From NCBI GenBank assembly GCA_902792515.1, contig CADAZX010000018.1, forward strand, positions 1 through 45,175: a stretch of 45,175 bases of DNA. Direction: 5' to 3'. Position 1 is the stretch's first letter. Every line of letters starts with the position of its first letter. Both the position numbers and the translations under genes were made by a program. Below the pieces are notes generated by a model. That model was not told the DNA's origin and did not search any database. It saw nothing but the letters and a program-made list of their open reading frames with translations. This document shows, piece after piece, positions 42,951-45,175 of this stretch. Source of the DNA: an uncultured Ruminococcus sp. Lineage in GTDB: Bacteria > Bacillota > Clostridia > UBA1212.

Positions 42951-43104
42951 CGATCGTATTCGCAGAAAGAGGATTGATTCAAAATGTCGAAAGTGCTAAA
43001 ATTACGACAAGAAAAAACGCACACCCATGCTATTCTTAATGCAATTAATCTAAGATTCGCATTTCTGGGCCTTTTGTTTAAGCTTTTGTAATTAGGAGGC
43101 GGTA

Positions 43105-43704
43105 ATGTTGATTTTTTGTTCGTCCAAACAACAAATTGCGTCTATTGTTTCGTATCTGATACCTTTCGTTATTTGTATTGGAGTTGTTCTGCGTATTGGA
43201 ATAATCGAACCTTTAAGAATCAGTAAAGGTCATCTTTCCCGATACATAAAGGAATTGCCTTTACTCCTCAAAATGCTGTATGCCGTAATTATCGCTGTTC
43301 CTTTATTTATTACTGTACTATCTGCAATTAATCTGTTTCGAGAGGTTTCATTTTTTTACCGGGCAAAAAACGATTTGCTAGAGACAAGCCTTTTTAATGT
43401 TGATTCTGATATTATAATTAGTGATGCCGCATATAGAGGGGGAAAGATAGGAAATAATATAAGTTTAAGGATTAATGGCGATTTCGTCCTGACAGTGGCA
43501 GTATTGCCAGATGATGTAATAGATGCAATTCTTAGAAGCAAAAAAATCGAAATATCGTTTGGATATATTGGTAATTCATTAGAAATATGGAGTATTCGTG
43601 TCGAAGACACTTTGGAGTGTGGTGGAGAAGTATTAGTGGGTCTGCCATCGTATTGCAATTTTCTCTCAAGGAAACACTACCATCAGTTACCGTTACCTCA
43701 GTGA
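43105..43704 (+). CDS. Membrane protein of unknown function
   Basis: The ATG at 43105 is preceded by AGGAGGCGGTA and gives 199 residues. Two hydrophobic segments lie at about 13-34 and 58-80, with a short basic loop between; the last 120 residues are soluble and beta-rich. It is the most AT-rich gene in the window and uses codons unlike its neighbours, so it was probably acquired. No family is recognised. Confidence 0.7.
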   Translation: MLIFCSSKQQIASIVSYLIPFVICIGVVLRIGIIEPLRISKGHLSRYIKELPLLLKMLYAVIIAVPLFITVLSAINLFREVSFFYRAKNDLLETSLFNVDSDIIISDAAYRGGKIGNNISLRINGDFVLTVAVLPDDVIDAILRSKKIEISFGYIGNSLEIWSIRVEDTLECGGEVLVGLPSYCNFLSRKHYHQLPLPQ

Positions 43705-43881
43705 AAAAGTGGGGGAGAAGCGTGGACCGTTCTTGCTAAGGTCGGGCATCGCGTTCGGTTCGGCGGGTTGATCGGATTCGGTTCTGAGGAATCCCTTGTG
43801 AACGAAAGGTTTATCCCGGTTGGTTTTCGCGTTCTCAAGCTGCTCATTTTCGTTTTCGGGCCGGTCGTTCTCACAGAGTAC

Positions 43882-43910
43882 TTGAATAACGGCTGCGGAT
43901 AACATATACT
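43882..43910 (+). promoter_or_regulatory. Promoter of the URO-D family gene
   Basis: TTGAAT, 17 bases, TATACT. It lies about 30 bases before the ATG at 43943. Confidence 0.7.
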
Positions 43911-43942
43911 GTTTATATGACAATTACAGCGGAGCGGCCGTT

Positions 43943-45037
43943 ATGGAACTGATAAAAATGAAAGAAATAATGACCGGGAGGGAGCGCGTGAAGGCGACGT
44001 TCCGGTTTGAAAAGACGGACAGACCGCCGATAGGGTACGACGCGAACGGCGGTATCGACAGGCGCCTGAAAGAGGCGCTCGGCATGGAAAACAGGAGCCA
44101 CGAGGATTTTCTGGAGCTGCTCGGAGTTGATTACAGAAGGATTGCCGCGCCTTACGTGGGGCCGGTGCTTTTTGAAACGCCGCCGGGAAGAATGCGCGAT
44201 CCGCTCGAGGGGTTCATAATGCGGTGGGTCGAACACGCGACGGGCGGGTACTGGGATTTTTGCGATTTTCCGCTGAAGGACGCTCCCGACGAAGCTTTTG
44301 ACAACTATCCGGTGCCCGATCCGGACGATTTCGACTACGGTGCCGCGGCGGCCATGGCGCGCTCATACGGCGGGAAGTACGCGCTTCATCTCGGCGATCC
44401 CGGCGTTCCTGATATCATCAACTCAAACGGGCGGCTGATGGGAATGGAGGACGTTTTGTGCCACCTCATTTTCGACGACGAGGCGCCGGTGAACCTGATG
44501 AAGCGCAGGGCGAAGGCGTCGCTCGAAATCATGGAGCGGACGCTTGAGGCGTGCAAAGGCGAGATAGATTTTATCTGGCTTGGAGAGGACCTGGGAACGC
44601 AGATTGCGCCGATGATCAGCCTTGAACTGTACCGGGAGACAATCAAGCCGATCCACAAGGCTTTTGTCGACCTCGCGTCTTCGTACGGACTTCCGGTCAT
44701 GGTTCACACGTGCGGGTCGTCCTCCTGGGTGTATGAGGACTTTATCGAGATCGGAGTGAAGGGCGTCGACACGCTGCAGCCGGAAGCCGTGAACATGAGT
44801 CCGGAGTATCTTCTTGAGCATTTCGGCGGCCGGCTCAATATGAGAGGCTGCATTTCGACTGCCGGTCCGCTCGCGTACGGAACAGATGAGGACGTGAGGG
44901 AAAACTGCAACCGTGTGCTCGGGATGATGGAGCAGTACGGCGGATACCATTTTGCGCCGACGCACGCGATCCAGGACAACAGCCCGGTCGAAAACGTGTT
45001 CGCGATGTACCAGACGGTTTACGACAGGTACAGATAA
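43943..45037 (+). CDS. Uroporphyrinogen decarboxylase family methyltransferase (MtaA/CmuA-like)
   Basis: This 364-residue protein has a TIM-barrel of the URO-D family. It opens 'TGRERVKATFRFEKTDRPPI' and has 'DFIWLGEDLGTQIAPMISLE', 'VMVHTCGSSSWVYEDFIEIG' with the zinc ligands H255 and C257, and 'LQPEAVNMSPEYLLEHFGGR'. The H-x-C pair is typical of MtaA-type corrinoid methyltransferases rather than of true HemE. Family members move methyl groups from methylated corrinoid proteins to coenzymes, or act on other small methylated substrates. No corrinoid protein is adjacent. The start at 43943 could also be 43970. Confidence 0.85.
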   Translation: MELIKMKEIMTGRERVKATFRFEKTDRPPIGYDANGGIDRRLKEALGMENRSHEDFLELLGVDYRRIAAPYVGPVLFETPPGRMRDPLEGFIMRWVEHATGGYWDFCDFPLKDAPDEAFDNYPVPDPDDFDYGAAAAMARSYGGKYALHLGDPGVPDIINSNGRLMGMEDVLCHLIFDDEAPVNLMKRRAKASLEIMERTLEACKGEIDFIWLGEDLGTQIAPMISLELYRETIKPIHKAFVDLASSYGLPVMVHTCGSSSWVYEDFIEIGVKGVDTLQPEAVNMSPEYLLEHFGGRLNMRGCISTAGPLAYGTDEDVRENCNRVLGMMEQYGGYHFAPTHAIQDNSPVENVFAMYQTVYDRYR

Positions 45038-45175
45038 TAATATAGAAGCCTGTTCAAAAAAGCGGGGCGCCTGAGCGCTCCGTCTCATAGGGCAACTATG
45101 TGACAGGTCGGGATAAGTCGGTACGGAAAAGCAAACAGAAAACGAAAGCAACGAGTCAATCTTCGGGTTGGCTCG
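45038..45175. other. End of window, no gene seen
   Basis: The last 138 bases contain a CCTGTTCAAAAA unit like those at about 37450 and short GC hairpins, but no supported gene. Confidence 0.4.

Noticed and set aside
43693..43923. 76-codon minus-strand frame before the URO-D gene
   Set aside because: It begins with TTG without a ribosome site and overlaps the URO-D promoter; it looks somewhat protein-like, so it may be a relic, but I cannot support it as a gene.

Overview
The window looks like a chromosomal segment of a G+C-rich member of the Clostridia (Bacillota), probably an uncultured gut or rumen lineage. Supporting signs are strong GGAGG-type ribosome sites, TTGACA-N17-TATAAT-type promoters, a DivIVA-like protein, the CdaA/CdaR cyclic-di-AMP pair, formate-tetrahydrofolate ligase, an SRP RNA gene directly upstream of dnaX (the Bacillota arrangement), and many lipoproteins with an L-A/S/T-G/A-C lipobox. 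There are no rRNA operons, tRNAs, CRISPR arrays or complete mobile elements that I can see.

Layout. 1-2.6 kb, minus strand: two tandem copies of an unnamed lipoprotein gene (the first cut by the window edge, the second frameshifted) and a DUF937 protein. 2.7-4.1 kb: an MFS transporter on the minus strand. 4.2-5.6 kb: a plus-strand cluster of three small unrecognised proteins, the last apparently frameshifted. 5.7-7.6 kb: a secreted GH43-like propeller lipoprotein. 7.6-10.1 kb: an AT-richer accessory patch with an AlbA_2/Schlafen-type ATP-binding regulator, a degraded gene and short repeats. 10.1-16.4 kb: a large two-module lipoprotein, the dipeptidase PepD and an alpha/beta-hydrolase esterase lipoprotein. 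16.6-20.4 kb: a Crp/Fnr regulator with a clear promoter and palindromic operator, followed by a three-gene SsuABC-type importer. 20.5-26.6 kb: housekeeping genes (DivIVA-like protein, a 45-residue membrane peptide, cdaA, cdaR, SRP RNA, dnaX). 26.7-31.1 kb: a lipoprotein, a secreted metallophosphoesterase, rpiB and an SGNH esterase lipoprotein. 31.1-37.3 kb: a candidate structured RNA of about 217 nt, alr, a YczE-like membrane protein, a GH38 alpha-mannosidase and a TVP38/DedA-type membrane protein. 37.4-40.9 kb: an AAA/DUF4143 ATPase and fhs. 41.1-43.9 kb: an AT-richer patch with a TetR regulator, a lipoprotein and a membrane protein. The window ends with a uroporphyrinogen-decarboxylase-family methyltransferase.

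How the parts fit. Several lipoproteins and enzymes point to scavenging of complex carbohydrate: the GH43-like propeller, two esterases, the cytoplasmic alpha-mannosidase, and the MFS and ABC transporters. PepD recovers dipeptides, and Fhs, together with the corrinoid-type methyltransferase relative, points to one-carbon metabolism. The main discoveries for follow-up are the structured RNA in front of alr, the twin palindromes at the Crp/Fnr promoter, the paired palindromes at the DUF4143 ATPase promoter, a recombination scar in the duplicated lipoprotein genes, and a recurrent pattern of short tandem duplications that copy gene stop codons into the spacers.
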